A program made the translations under genes and the position numbers. Below, piece by piece: positions 1 through 8,553 of a stretch of DNA of 32,327 nt; position 1 is the stretch's first letter; each line of letters starts with the position of its first letter. Source of the stretch: a bacterium (GTDB lineage: Bacteria > Hydrogenedentota > Hydrogenedentia > Hydrogenedentiales > SLHB01); assembly GCA_024231375.1 (NCBI GenBank), contig JAAEQP010000808.1:1-32327 (forward strand), given 5' to 3'. A model generated the notes under the pieces. The model did no database searches and had not been told where the DNA came from. It worked only from the letters and a program-made list of their open reading frames with translations.

Positions 1-4
1 AAAG

Positions 5-75
5 CGCAGCAAAAGGGGGACTGATGCAAGCGAGCGAGTCCCCGAGCGAGACGTGTCTGTCCCTTTTCTTGCGAA
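5..75. repeat. Imperfect inverted repeat, left edge
   Basis: The left arm at 5-23 (CGCAGCAAAAGGGGGACTG) is matched in inverted form by 58-74 (CTGTCCCTTTTCTTGCG is the core), with a few gaps. The spacer has a GAGCGAGTCCCCGAGCGAG direct duplication. The GGGACTG / CTGTCCC core recurs in the repeats at 9625-9844 and 12777-12977, so this is probably a third, shorter member of the same family. It sits just past the stop codon of the sulfatase-like gene and could also act as a transcription end. There is no gene in 1-115 that I can support. Confidence 0.55.
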
Positions 76-115
76 GCGCGCCTTGGATAACAGCCATCAA
101 CTCCGAAGCACACCA

Positions 116-1978
116 CTAGAGGTATCCCAGCGCCTCCATTTGTTCGGTTCGGTCGCCCGAATGCTCGGGGTCATCGGGGGTGCCGGGATGCGCCAGCGGC
201 GTGAAGACGAAATAGCTCATCCGGCCGGGAAGGCCGTCCGGAAGGTCGTCGACCGTCACGTCAAACACTTCGTCCGTGACTCGGTAAACGCCGAGTTCCT
301 CGAAGACCGAGTACTTGTCCTGGGCATGCGAAAAACAGGTGATGTAGTCTTCATCCGATTCCGCCTTCAGCCGAAGGCCGGACCCCGTCCCCTGCGTGAT
401 GATCTCCACTTCGACACGGTATTCCCCGTTAGGCACTCGCATGCGGAAGTTGAGCGGAGGGCAATCCTCGGTCGCGCCTCCTTCCCGGAGTTTTCGGATG
501 GAGAGACTCCACTTGCCGTCGGAAGGAAGATCCGCGCCGGCGAACGCTTCCGCGGGCCGCGCGAAAACCGTCGACACAGGGATGCGAAACCGGCTCATGG
601 GTGCGTGCGGCAGGGCCTCGTACTCGGCCATCTTGGGGATGAGTACATTCTCTACACGGTTGAGGAGCGCCCCGGCGACTTCGGGAGACGTATCCGTCAC
701 ATTGTGGCGAGCGATCAGCATGTCGGGGGCGGAGAACAGCGCCCCCGTCCCTTCTGAGGGGTCGTACTCGTACCAGCACTCCTCATTCCTGAGCAAGAGG
801 TATCTGCACTGGTCATCCTCCACTCGGTTCACCCGGGAGAATGCGGCGTCATGCACGGCGGCCACGTCCCCGTTCACCACTGGAAGCAGGCTCTCGCCGT
901 CCATTCGCGCTGTAGTGGCTGATGCGGTGAGATCGAGTAGCGTCGGAAGAATGTCTGCGTTCTCCACCAGCCCATTCACCCGGATGCCGCGGGGCAGTCC
1001 GGGACCCGCCATAACGAGCGGCACGTGGAACTGCTCGTCGCACGCAGTGCCGGGATGCCCTACCGTTCGACCGTCTTCACCCAGGATCTCGCCATGATCC
1101 GAAGCGATGACCACGATCGTGTTCTCGATCAAACCTCGGGCTTCCAGTCCATTCAGCAAGTCCCCGATGCACGCGTCGGCGTAGTGGAGACTGCTGTCGT
1201 AGAGATTCAGCAAGTGCTCGCGGTGCTTCTTCGAGAATGGAATCGATGGATCCGGGGCGCGCGCGTATTCGGCGTCAATCCATTGATCGTGCTCCGCGTG
1301 AACGTAGTGGGGCTGATGCGTGTCAAGAGAATGGATGTAGAGGAAGAAAGGTCGTTTCGGATCCCCGTCCAGCCAGGAGAAGACCGCCGGGTTGATGCGT
1401 TCGAATTCCGCGTACGCCATTCCCGCCGGCGGAGCCAAGATCTGGCATGTGTTGAAGGCCCTGTTGATGCGGCTGCCCGGCTCAAACCAAAGATGGGCGC
1501 CAATGGCCGCCGTCTCGTACCCATTCTCTCGGAACATCTCGGGAGCAAGGATCTCTCCTTCGGGTGGTTCGCGCGATAGGGCGTTCCAACTCCCCTCGCC
1601 CAGGCACAACACGGGGAAGTGCCGCCCCGTCATATAGGAGGCAACCGAATACACCGTGTTGTGCGCCTGCGAGAACGCGCGTTCGAACAGGACTCCGCGC
1701 GCCGCCAGACGGTCGATGTTGGGCGTGGTCTCCCGATCGTATCCATAGCACGAAAGATTCGCGGCCCGGCAGGCGTCAAGCACAACCCACACGACCTGGG
1801 GCCCACGGGCGGTCTCGGGCGTGTCCGGCGAAGTGCCCGGCTCCGGCCCGGCCAACTCGGTTGGACTGCCGCACCCCGAAAACGCGCCCACGGAAAGGCC
1901 AAGCGCCACGAGTCCCGTACGCCAACCACTGAAATCTCCTAGAAGACGCAATCCCGAAATCCATCCCACGTTTCGCAC
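116..1978 (-). CDS. Sulfatase-like lipoprotein (alkaline phosphatase superfamily)
   Basis: A 620-residue protein. The N-terminus has a hydrophobic stretch ending in a lipobox-like AFSGC (Cys36), so it is probably an exported lipoprotein, followed by a Pro/Thr/Glu-rich linker. The sulfatase fold is recognisable: VVLDACRAANLSCYGYDR around Asp68, HSLDTHQPH (Asp219, His221), and the metal-binding SDHG at Asp294-His295 with GHPG after it. The usual Cys/Ser-x-Pro-x-Arg site that becomes formylglycine is not there. The matching place reads NTVYSVASYMTGR, with Thr108 where Cys or Ser is expected. This T-type is known among sulfatase-like hydrolases and phospho-transferases that do not use formylglycine, so sulfate-ester cleavage is uncertain. 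The C-terminal 170 residues look like a separate beta domain. The gene diverges from the FAD oxidoreductase run; a weak -10-like GATAAT lies on its strand at 2020-2025. Confidence 0.85.
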   Translation of the reverse strand: MRNVGWISGLRLLGDFSGWRTGLVALGLSVGAFSGCGSPTELAGPEPGTSPDTPETARGPQVVWVVLDACRAANLSCYGYDRETTPNIDRLAARGVLFERAFSQAHNTVYSVASYMTGRHFPVLCLGEGSWNALSREPPEGEILAPEMFRENGYETAAIGAHLWFEPGSRINRAFNTCQILAPPAGMAYAEFERINPAVFSWLDGDPKRPFFLYIHSLDTHQPHYVHAEHDQWIDAEYARAPDPSIPFSKKHREHLLNLYDSSLHYADACIGDLLNGLEARGLIENTIVVIASDHGEILGEDGRTVGHPGTACDEQFHVPLVMAGPGLPRGIRVNGLVENADILPTLLDLTASATTARMDGESLLPVVNGDVAAVHDAAFSRVNRVEDDQCRYLLLRNEECWYEYDPSEGTGALFSAPDMLIARHNVTDTSPEVAGALLNRVENVLIPKMAEYEALPHAPMSRFRIPVSTVFARPAEAFAGADLPSDGKWSLSIRKLREGGATEDCPPLNFRMRVPNGEYRVEVEIITQGTGSGLRLKAESDEDYITCFSHAQDKYSVFEELGVYRVTDEVFDVTVDDLPDGLPGRMSYFVFTPLAHPGTPDDPEHSGDRTEQMEALGYL

Positions 1979-2071
1979 CCCGCTAGGTCAACCACCATTC
2001 CAAACGTCCCAGTTGCCGCATTATCACCAACTTGGACTCGTCATACCAGAACCTCGGCCTCGCCGGCCTCA

Positions 2072-2100
2072 TTGACAACCGGTGCAACCCGGACGATACT
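2072..2100 (+). promoter_or_regulatory. Sigma70-type promoter for the FAD oxidoreductase run
   Basis: A perfect -35 TTGACA (2072-2077), a 17-bp spacer and a -10 GATACT (2095-2100). The start codon it serves is at 2201, leaving a leader of roughly 95 nt. It lies in the 222-bp gap between two divergent genes. Confidence 0.65.
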
Positions 2101-2200
2101 CGGAGAACAGGATGAGCATTCGGACGTAGCGTGTGTTTTGGAACGTGGCAGGCCGGGCGGAACCGACAACGGTGCCTGCAGCCGAAAAGGAGCATCACAG

Positions 2201-3541
2201 ATGAAGAGGATGGATCGTCGTGCCTTTCTGCGGGGCCTTGGGTTCGGATCGTTGGCCGTGTTGGGCGCGGGTCGGGCCATGGCCGCCCCCATCCACGACG
2301 GTAGCCGCATCGTCAGCGAAGGAACGGCCATTTCGCGCGGAGGCGCGGCCTTCGTTGAAAACGGCAAGGTCATTCAGCCGCGCCGCGAGATACCCGTCAT
2401 CCGCGAAACCGATGTCCTCGTGGTAGGTGGCGGCACGGCAGGCGTGGTAGCCGCCCTCGCAGCACAGCGCGCAGGCGCCAAGGTCACCCTCATCGAACGC
2501 TACGGGTGTTTCGGTGGACTGTGGACCGCCGGCCTGGTCCTCATCGTGCTGGCGACCCACAACCGCGCCGCGTCGCCGTATCAGAAGATGGTACGGGGCA
2601 TCGGCGACGAGATACTCGCCCGCATCGCCCGGGAGAAGCACGGTGCCATCGATTACAGCGACGAGAGCAAGCGCGACGCCACCACCGACCCGGAAGTCAC
2701 CAAGTACGTGCTCGCCAAGATGCTGCGCGACGAGGGCGTCGACATCCTGCTTCACAGTTGGGTCACGAACGCCATCATGGAAGGCGACGCGGTCAAAGGC
2801 GTCCTTCTGGAAACCAAATCGGGCTGTCTCGCGGTGAAATCCAAAGTGGTCGTCGACGCCAGCGGCGACGGCGACGTGCTGGACGCGGCCGGCGCGGAGA
2901 GTATCCCGCATGTACACAAGATCGGCCTCGTCCACCGCTTGGGCAACGTGCCATCAAAGGGCGACTCCAAAGGCCTGAACTTGGGCGGCCCCACGCCCAT
3001 CCCGGGCGTGCGTTGGGTCAACATGCAGGGACCGCAGGGCGACTGCCTCGATGTGGAAACGTTGACCGAGGCCGAACTCGGCGGGCGCGAAGCCATCTGG
3101 AGCAAACTGAAGCAGATCCAGGAGCGCCCCGGATACGAAGACGTGTTTCTCCTCGACGTGGCGTCGCAACTGGGCGTCCGCGCGTCCCGCACCCTCGTGG
3201 GCACGGAAGAACTGCGATTTGAAGACTGGCAGAACAAAAAGACCTATCCCGACGTATGCGGCATCGGCGGCAACTACGCCTTCCTCAAGGACCGCGGCGT
3301 TCCCATCCCCTACGGCACGCTTGTGCCCAAACGGGTGGACAACCTGCTGGCCTCGGGCCGGTGCGTGGCCGCCGACAACCGGATGCTGAACTACACGCGC
3401 CTCATCGCGCCGTGCATGCTCACCGGGCATGCCGCCGGAGTCGCCGCGGCCCTCGCCGCCAAGGCCGGATGCTCGCCGCGCGAAGTTCCCGTACCCGCGC
3501 TCCGCGACCTCTTGAAGAAGCAGAAAGCCTTTCTGGGATGA
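2201..3541 (+). CDS. Tat-exported FAD-dependent oxidoreductase
   Basis: A 446-residue flavoprotein of the FAD_oxidored type. I chose the ATG at 2201 over an in-frame TTG at 2072 because AAAGGAG sits 9 nt upstream, and because it gives a clean twin-arginine signal: RRAFLRG at residues 6-12, then a hydrophobic stretch and an AMAAP cleavage site. The dinucleotide-binding motif VVGGGTAGVVAALAAQRAG (from residue 74) is followed by an acidic-ended strand (IER) and YGCFGGLWTAG. A second FAD-contact strand reads VVVDASGDGDV (about 216-226). The C-terminal ASGRCVAADNRML...TGHAAGVAAALAA is the usual FAD-closing segment of this family. The substrate is unknown; relatives occur in glycan and polyol gene clusters. 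The stop overlaps the start of the next gene (ATGA), so the two are co-translated. A Tat signal means it folds with FAD in the cytoplasm and works in the periplasm. Confidence 0.88.
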   Translation: MKRMDRRAFLRGLGFGSLAVLGAGRAMAAPIHDGSRIVSEGTAISRGGAAFVENGKVIQPRREIPVIRETDVLVVGGGTAGVVAALAAQRAGAKVTLIERYGCFGGLWTAGLVLIVLATHNRAASPYQKMVRGIGDEILARIAREKHGAIDYSDESKRDATTDPEVTKYVLAKMLRDEGVDILLHSWVTNAIMEGDAVKGVLLETKSGCLAVKSKVVVDASGDGDVLDAAGAESIPHVHKIGLVHRLGNVPSKGDSKGLNLGGPTPIPGVRWVNMQGPQGDCLDVETLTEAELGGREAIWSKLKQIQERPGYEDVFLLDVASQLGVRASRTLVGTEELRFEDWQNKKTYPDVCGIGGNYAFLKDRGVPIPYGTLVPKRVDNLLASGRCVAADNRMLNYTRLIAPCMLTGHAAGVAAALAAKAGCSPREVPVPALRDLLKKQKAFLG

Positions 3542-4707
3542 TTCGTTGGCCGCAGCGGTCCGGGACCCGTCTGTTCGTGTTCGCCGTGCTCGTCGTGTAC
3601 GCGGTCCTGTGGCCCGCCGCATTGCGCTACGCCTTGCCTGCCCTCAGTCCCTTCCTATGGGTGTGCAGTGTCGTAGCAGCCCGCACGTTCAGCGTGGCCC
3701 TTCTGGTCACGGGACTTCCCGTGGCGGTGCTGGCAGCCTGGCGGCGGCGCTGGTTCTGCCGTACCTTGTGTCCCATGGGTTGGACCGTCGAACTCTGCGC
3801 GAACGCACGGACCTCAGCCGATTGCGGCTATCCACGCGTGCCGCGCATCGGCCAAGCCTTGGCACTACTGACACTCGGCGGCGCGGCGTTCTCCATTCCC
3901 CTCTTCCTGCTGTTTGACCCCGTGGCCCTGTTCGCGGGCGTTGCCGGTCTCCCGCACGCTCCGTTGTCCCTGTCGCAAGCCGTCTACGCCGCGGGATTCG
4001 GCCTGATCGTTGCGCTCAGTCTCGCGTTCCCATTGCTCTGGTGCAAACGCCTGTGCCCCCTCGGCGCGACGCAGGACCTCATCGCCGACGCTTGCTCCCT
4101 TTTCAGATCTCGCGGCGTCGAGAAGAACCCCGCCAACCAACCGGTGCGTGGTATGCCACTTGCCCGGCGCGCGTTCGCGGGAGTGGGGGTTGGCGCAGTG
4201 GCCTCCATGGCCTTTGACAAACTTCCTCGCGCGGCAGCCGCGACCCCGCTCCGTCCTCCGGGCACAGTCGATGAGACCACCCTGGCTACCTTGTGCGTGC
4301 GCTGCGGCAACTGCGTACGGTCATGCCCGACCAGCATCATCCAGCCCGATCTGCGCCCCTCCGACGTGACGGCCATACTCACCCCCATCATCCGGTTCGA
4401 CGGAAACCATTGTCTCGAAACCTGCCGTGCCTGCGGCACGAACTGTCCCACCGGCGCCATCGCAGCGCTTCCCCTCGCCGAGAAGAACGCCCGCAAGATC
4501 GGATTGGCAACCATCGACGAGGATGCGTGTCTCCTGGCCCTCGAACGCGATTGCAGCGCCTGCGCCATCATTTGCCCGCACGGGGCCGTGACAGAGGAGT
4601 TCTCCAAGGAAACCTACACCACCATGGTCCGCATCGACGCCGACGCGTGCAACGGATGCGGCGCGTGCATCGATGTCTGCCCGCCCGTCGCTATCCAGGT
4701 ATCGTGA
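3538..4707 (+). CDS. Membrane polyferredoxin, NapH-NapG-like fusion
   Basis: 389 residues, start ATG at 3538 overlapping the upstream stop by 4 bp. The N-terminal half has about four membrane spans and two CxxxCP motifs (Cys74/Cys78 and Cys169/Cys173), as in NapH/NosR-type quinol-oxidising proteins. A twin-arginine-like segment (Arg210-Arg211, RRAFAGVGVGA) then leads into a NapG-like ferredoxin half with four [4Fe-4S] sites: Cys253/256/259/263, Cys292/296/299/303, Cys331/339/342/346 and Cys371/374/377/381. The third site has an irregular spacing (C-x7-C-x2-C-x3-CP), and the second starts C-x3-C. Established knowledge: NapH and NapG together carry electrons from quinol to a periplasmic reductase. 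Inference: here the two are one chain serving the flavoprotein encoded just upstream, moving electrons to or from the quinone pool. Direction of electron flow cannot be read from sequence. Confidence 0.87.
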   Translation: MIRWPQRSGTRLFVFAVLVVYAVLWPAALRYALPALSPFLWVCSVVAARTFSVALLVTGLPVAVLAAWRRRWFCRTLCPMGWTVELCANARTSADCGYPRVPRIGQALALLTLGGAAFSIPLFLLFDPVALFAGVAGLPHAPLSLSQAVYAAGFGLIVALSLAFPLLWCKRLCPLGATQDLIADACSLFRSRGVEKNPANQPVRGMPLARRAFAGVGVGAVASMAFDKLPRAAAATPLRPPGTVDETTLATLCVRCGNCVRSCPTSIIQPDLRPSDVTAILTPIIRFDGNHCLETCRACGTNCPTGAIAALPLAEKNARKIGLATIDEDACLLALERDCSACAIICPHGAVTEEFSKETYTTMVRIDADACNGCGACIDVCPPVAIQVS

Positions 4708-4731
4708 ACCGCTCCCGCCCGGTTGTTTGCG

Positions 4732-4806
4732 CCCTTTTGAAGGGACGGGGTCGCCTTCTTACCCTCGCCCAACGGCTTGCCAGCCGTGGATGGGAGAGGG
4801 CAGGGT
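4732..4806. repeat. Nested hairpin element in the gap before the phosphoesterase gene
   Basis: In the 237-bp gap between genes, an inner perfect stem ACGGCT-TGCC-AGCCGT (4772-4787) is nested in an outer stem ACCCTCGCCC (4761-4770) / GGGCAGGGT (4798-4806) with one bulge. A small CCCTT/AAGGG hairpin (4732-4744) precedes it. The GAGGGCAGGGTGAGGGG stretch resembles dispersed repeats found in many bacterial genomes. It may end transcription after the polyferredoxin gene or be a REP-like unit. The rest of the gap shows nothing clear. Confidence 0.5.
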
Positions 4807-4944
4807 GAGGGGTCTGTATTCGCGTCCCGAGCGGGGGCCACCGAGTCCCCCGGCGTTGACCCGACATCCTGCTCCAGGTACCATCGTGCGCGGTTGGATT
4901 GTTCATTCATGATGACACATGCCCACAACTCCGGATAGAACAGC

Positions 4945-5907
4945 GTGAGTTCAGACAACACTCCCTCGGACTTGGATGCACGCCGCGTCGAACTGTGGCA
5001 GAAGCGCCGCGAGATCGAGATCAGGCGCGAACAGTCCCATTGTCTGAAGCCTGACTCGTTCGCGGGCTGGTTCTACGCCATGACCGTGTTCGACCTGTTC
5101 CCGCCGATCCTGAAGTACACCGGCCTACTGCACCTGGGACGCCACTATGCCCGCAAACTGCAGCTACTCGGCGTCTCCTTCGAATTCGACTCGTTGCCCG
5201 AGGTTTTCGACGGGTTCCGCATCCTCCACATGTCCGACACGCACTTCATTGAGGAGGAACCCGACTTCTCGAGCATGCTGTGCGGGTTGATCAAGGATGC
5301 CGAGGTCGACCTGTGCGTGATGACCGGCGACTACCGGTTCGAGCACGAAGGACCCATCGAGCATGTGGTCGACTCCATGAGGGAACTGACCGCCGCGGTG
5401 CGCAGCCGCCACGGCATCTGCGCCGTGTTGGGCAACCACGACCGCACCACCTTCGCCCAACCGCTTCGTGACATGGGCATCGACCTGCTCATGAACGACA
5501 GCGTTCCCATCGATCGCAACGGCGAACGCATCTGGATCGTTGGCGTGGACGATCACCATCATTTCCGGTGCGACGACCTGCCCATGGCCATGACCGATGT
5601 GGCGTCGGATGCGTTCTCGGTGCTGCTGGCCCACTCGCCCGAGATCGGCGACCAAGCCGCCGAACGCAACGTCGACCTGTATCTGTGCGGTCACACCCAT
5701 TGGGGGCAAGTCCGCCTGCCCTGGCTCGGGGCCGTCTTCACCAACGCCCGGTGCCCACGCGCCTGGTGTACGGCCGACTGGCATCACAACGGTATGCACG
5801 GATACACCTCGTCCGGCCTCGGCGTCACCGACCTTCCCGTTCGATTCAACTGCCCCCCGTCCGCGGCCGTCATCGAATTGCGGCGCAAGGGGCCGCATCC
5901 GCGCTGA
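4945..5907 (+). CDS. Metallophosphoesterase (YaeI-like, calcineurin fold)
   Basis: 320 residues, GTG start. All motifs of the two-metal phosphoesterase fold are present in order: HMSDTH (Asp98, His100), TGD (Asp129), LGNHD (Asn164, His165, Asp166), LLAHSP (His230) and CGHTHWGQ (His250, His252). The first 80 residues are a charged helix plus an amphipathic or hydrophobic part (WFYAMTVFDLFPPILKYTGLL) that could sit on the membrane, as in YaeI/YkuE-type enzymes that act near the inner membrane on phospholipid head groups or phosphodiesters. No signal peptide is seen. It follows the redox pair by 237 bp and precedes the glycosidase by 39 bp, all on one strand. Substrate not predictable. Confidence 0.85.
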   Translation: MSSDNTPSDLDARRVELWQKRREIEIRREQSHCLKPDSFAGWFYAMTVFDLFPPILKYTGLLHLGRHYARKLQLLGVSFEFDSLPEVFDGFRILHMSDTHFIEEEPDFSSMLCGLIKDAEVDLCVMTGDYRFEHEGPIEHVVDSMRELTAAVRSRHGICAVLGNHDRTTFAQPLRDMGIDLLMNDSVPIDRNGERIWIVGVDDHHHFRCDDLPMAMTDVASDAFSVLLAHSPEIGDQAAERNVDLYLCGHTHWGQVRLPWLGAVFTNARCPRAWCTADWHHNGMHGYTSSGLGVTDLPVRFNCPPSAAVIELRRKGPHPR

Positions 5908-5946
5908 GAGCGACGCCCCTGCGTGCAACATGAGGAGCAGATGGCC

Positions 5947-8526
5947 ATGAAATCCTTCTCGTACAAAGACGCCAAGACTCGCGAGATCAGTTTTCCCTTG
6001 GGAGGCATCGGCAGCGGCTGCGTGGGCCTGAGCGGTACGGGGCACCTCGTGGACTGGGAGACCTTCAACCGTCCGGCCAAGGGGTCGCGAAACGGATTCA
6101 GTCACTTCGCGATCAAGGCGGAGGCACGAGGGAAACTACTGGACGCCCGGGCCATGCACGGCGATGTCCCTCCTCCTTTCAGCGGGATGGGCGCCGGTCA
6201 ATACGGTGGGTTCGGTTTCGGTGTGGCACGCGAAACCCTGAGCGGGCTGCCCCATTTCAAGCGCACGGAATTCCTCGGTGGCTTCCCTTTCGCGGAAGTG
6301 CGCTTCCGCGACCCGGACTTCCCCGGACACGTGTCCCTCACGGCCTTCAACCCGTTCATCCCGCTCAACGACCGCGATTCGAGCATCCCGGCCGCCTTCT
6401 TCACCGTGACGGTCCGCAACACAGCCCGACGGGCCATCGACTACACCGTGGCGTTCACGGTGCGCAACCCGGCTTCGGGCGCCACGTCGAACCGCCTGCG
6501 CCGCAAAGGTCAATCCCGCTTCCTTCACCTGACCGGCGACCTCGACCCGGCGGACGTGGACTACGGCGACTTCGCCATCGCCTCGGACGCTGACCAGGTC
6601 GACGCCCAAGCCTACTGGTATCGCGGCCAATGGTTCGACAATCTGGGCGTCTACTGGCAGGACTTCGCGCAACCTGGCGTGCTGCCGGCGCGGACCTATC
6701 GAACGGCGGGCACCGGCGATCACGGGACCCTTTCCGCGCGGTTGTGGGTCCCAGCAGGCGGCACGGCCACGGCGCGCTTCGTACTCACCTGGAACGTGCC
6801 CAATTGCCACAACTATTGGAAAGAGAGTTGCGGATGCGGGACGGCCGCGTGCAAACCGCAGACGTGGAAGAACTACTACGCAACGCAGTTCAAGGACGCG
6901 GCCGACAGTGCCACCTACTGCCTGACCAACTGGGACCGGTTGGAACGGGAAACACGCCTGTTCCGCGATACGCTGTTCAGGTCGACGCTTCCGGCCCCGG
7001 TGCTCGATGCGGTGTCGGCCAACATCTCCGTGCTGAAGACCCCGACGTGTCTCCGGTTGGAGGACGGTTCATTCTACGGGTGGGAAGGCTGCCATGCCGA
7101 AAGCGGATGTTGCGAAGGCTCATGCACCCACGTGTGGAACTACGCCTACGCCCTGCCGTTCCTGTTTCCCGCGCTTGAACGGAGCATGCGGGAGTTGGAC
7201 TACCGCCACAACCTCCGGCCCGATGGCGGCATGTCGTTCCGCCTTCAGTTGCCTCTGGGGAGCGAACGTTCCGAGTTCCGTCCCTGTGTCGACGGACAGC
7301 TTGGCGGCGTCCTGAAGGTCTATCGCGAATGGAAGATATGCGGCGACACCTCCTGGCTGCGCCGCCTCTGGCCCGACGTGCGGAAATCCATCGAGTTCGC
7401 ATGGGCGCCCACCAACGAGGACCGATGGGACCCGGACAAGTCGGGCGTTGTCCAGGGGCGTCAGCATCACACGCTGGACATGGAACTCTTCGGACCGAAT
7501 GCCTGGCTCACCGGCTTCTACCTGGCCGCGCTGAAGGCCGGCGCCGAGATGGCGGAAGCCTGCGACGACATGGAGACCGCCGCGTCGTTTCGGGTTATCT
7601 TTGAACGCGGCAGGGAATGGATCGCCCGGCATCTGTTCAACGGCGACTACTTCATTCAACGGATCGGGCTCAACGACCGAAGTCTGCTCAAACCCTTCAA
7701 GAAGGACGGCGCCATCCAGGACACCTACTGGAGCGACGAACACGGCGAATTGAAATACCAGGTGGGGGAGGGGTGTGGAATCGATCAGGTGCTGGCCCAA
7801 TGGCATGCCGATTTGATCGGGTTGGGCGACGTCTTCGACCGAAAGCAGACGCGCCGCGCGCTGCGCGCCATCCATCGCCACAACTTCCGCCCCACCATGC
7901 GCGGGGTCTTCAATCCGTGCCGCTTGTATTGCCTTGACGACGAGGCGGGAACTACCATGTTCGCCTGGCCCAAGGGCGCGCGCAAACCCGTGGTTCCCAT
8001 ACCCTACGCCGAAGAAACCATGCACGGGTTCGAGTATCAGGCCGCGTGCCATCTCATCCTGAACGGCATGGTGGATCGCGGGGTGGCCATGGTGAAGGCC
8101 GTGCGGGACCGTTACGACGGTGAGCGAAGAAATCCGTGGAACGAGATCGAATGCGGGAGCAACTACGCGCGTTCCATGGCGAGCTATGCGTTGCTCAACG
8201 CCTTCAGCGGGTTCCAGTTCGACATGGTACGCCAGGAGATCGGCTTCCATCCTGTCCAAACCGTTGACGAAGGATTCCGATGCTTCTGGTCCCTCGAATC
8301 GGCTTGGGGGGAGGTCGATATGAGCCCGAACGACACGACCCTGCGCGTGCGCTACGGCGAACTGATGCTGAAGAGCATCGCCCTGCCTCTTTCGCGCGGC
8401 GACGTGTCCGCCACGCTCAAGGGCCGTCGCGTGCCATGTACACGAGGCAAAGGCGTCGTCAGGTTCGATTCGCCCGTGACCATCCCTGCCGACGCTGTTC
8501 TCCGCGTGAAGGCGGCAAGCAGGTAG
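5947..8526 (+). CDS. GH116 / DUF608-type glycoside hydrolase
   Basis: 859 residues from the ATG at 5947, which has GAGGAG 9 nt upstream. An ATG at 5941 and a GTG at 5923 are in frame but badly spaced. The start FSYKDAKTREISFPLGGIGSG is the typical opening of the N-terminal beta-sandwich (about 1-330) of non-lysosomal glucosylceramidase relatives. The (alpha/alpha)6 catalytic part carries CTHVWNYAYALPFLFP, DGGMSFRLQLPLG, HHTLDMELFGPNAWLTGFYL and the late motif NPWNEIECGSNYARSMASYA. Established knowledge: family members cleave beta-glucosides, beta-xylosides or related linkages with retention. I do not assign catalytic residues by hand. No signal peptide is visible, so it probably acts in the cytoplasm on imported glycosides. 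It ends 27 bp from the convergent dehydrogenase gene. Confidence 0.88.
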   Translation: MKSFSYKDAKTREISFPLGGIGSGCVGLSGTGHLVDWETFNRPAKGSRNGFSHFAIKAEARGKLLDARAMHGDVPPPFSGMGAGQYGGFGFGVARETLSGLPHFKRTEFLGGFPFAEVRFRDPDFPGHVSLTAFNPFIPLNDRDSSIPAAFFTVTVRNTARRAIDYTVAFTVRNPASGATSNRLRRKGQSRFLHLTGDLDPADVDYGDFAIASDADQVDAQAYWYRGQWFDNLGVYWQDFAQPGVLPARTYRTAGTGDHGTLSARLWVPAGGTATARFVLTWNVPNCHNYWKESCGCGTAACKPQTWKNYYATQFKDAADSATYCLTNWDRLERETRLFRDTLFRSTLPAPVLDAVSANISVLKTPTCLRLEDGSFYGWEGCHAESGCCEGSCTHVWNYAYALPFLFPALERSMRELDYRHNLRPDGGMSFRLQLPLGSERSEFRPCVDGQLGGVLKVYREWKICGDTSWLRRLWPDVRKSIEFAWAPTNEDRWDPDKSGVVQGRQHHTLDMELFGPNAWLTGFYLAALKAGAEMAEACDDMETAASFRVIFERGREWIARHLFNGDYFIQRIGLNDRSLLKPFKKDGAIQDTYWSDEHGELKYQVGEGCGIDQVLAQWHADLIGLGDVFDRKQTRRALRAIHRHNFRPTMRGVFNPCRLYCLDDEAGTTMFAWPKGARKPVVPIPYAEETMHGFEYQAACHLILNGMVDRGVAMVKAVRDRYDGERRNPWNEIECGSNYARSMASYALLNAFSGFQFDMVRQEIGFHPVQTVDEGFRCFWSLESAWGEVDMSPNDTTLRVRYGELMLKSIALPLSRGDVSATLKGRRVPCTRGKGVVRFDSPVTIPADAVLRVKAASR

Positions 8527-8553
8527 GACAGCACCCCGGCCCCAGGAGGCGCC

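Noticed and set aside
2072..2200. TTG at 2072 as start of the FAD oxidoreductase
   Set aside because: The extra 43 residues would bury the twin-arginine signal, and the TTG is part of the TTGACA promoter box.
7120..8259. Open frame of 379 codons opposite the GH116-like gene
   Set aside because: Antisense shadow of a well-supported gene; composition rich in Val, His and Gly without motifs.
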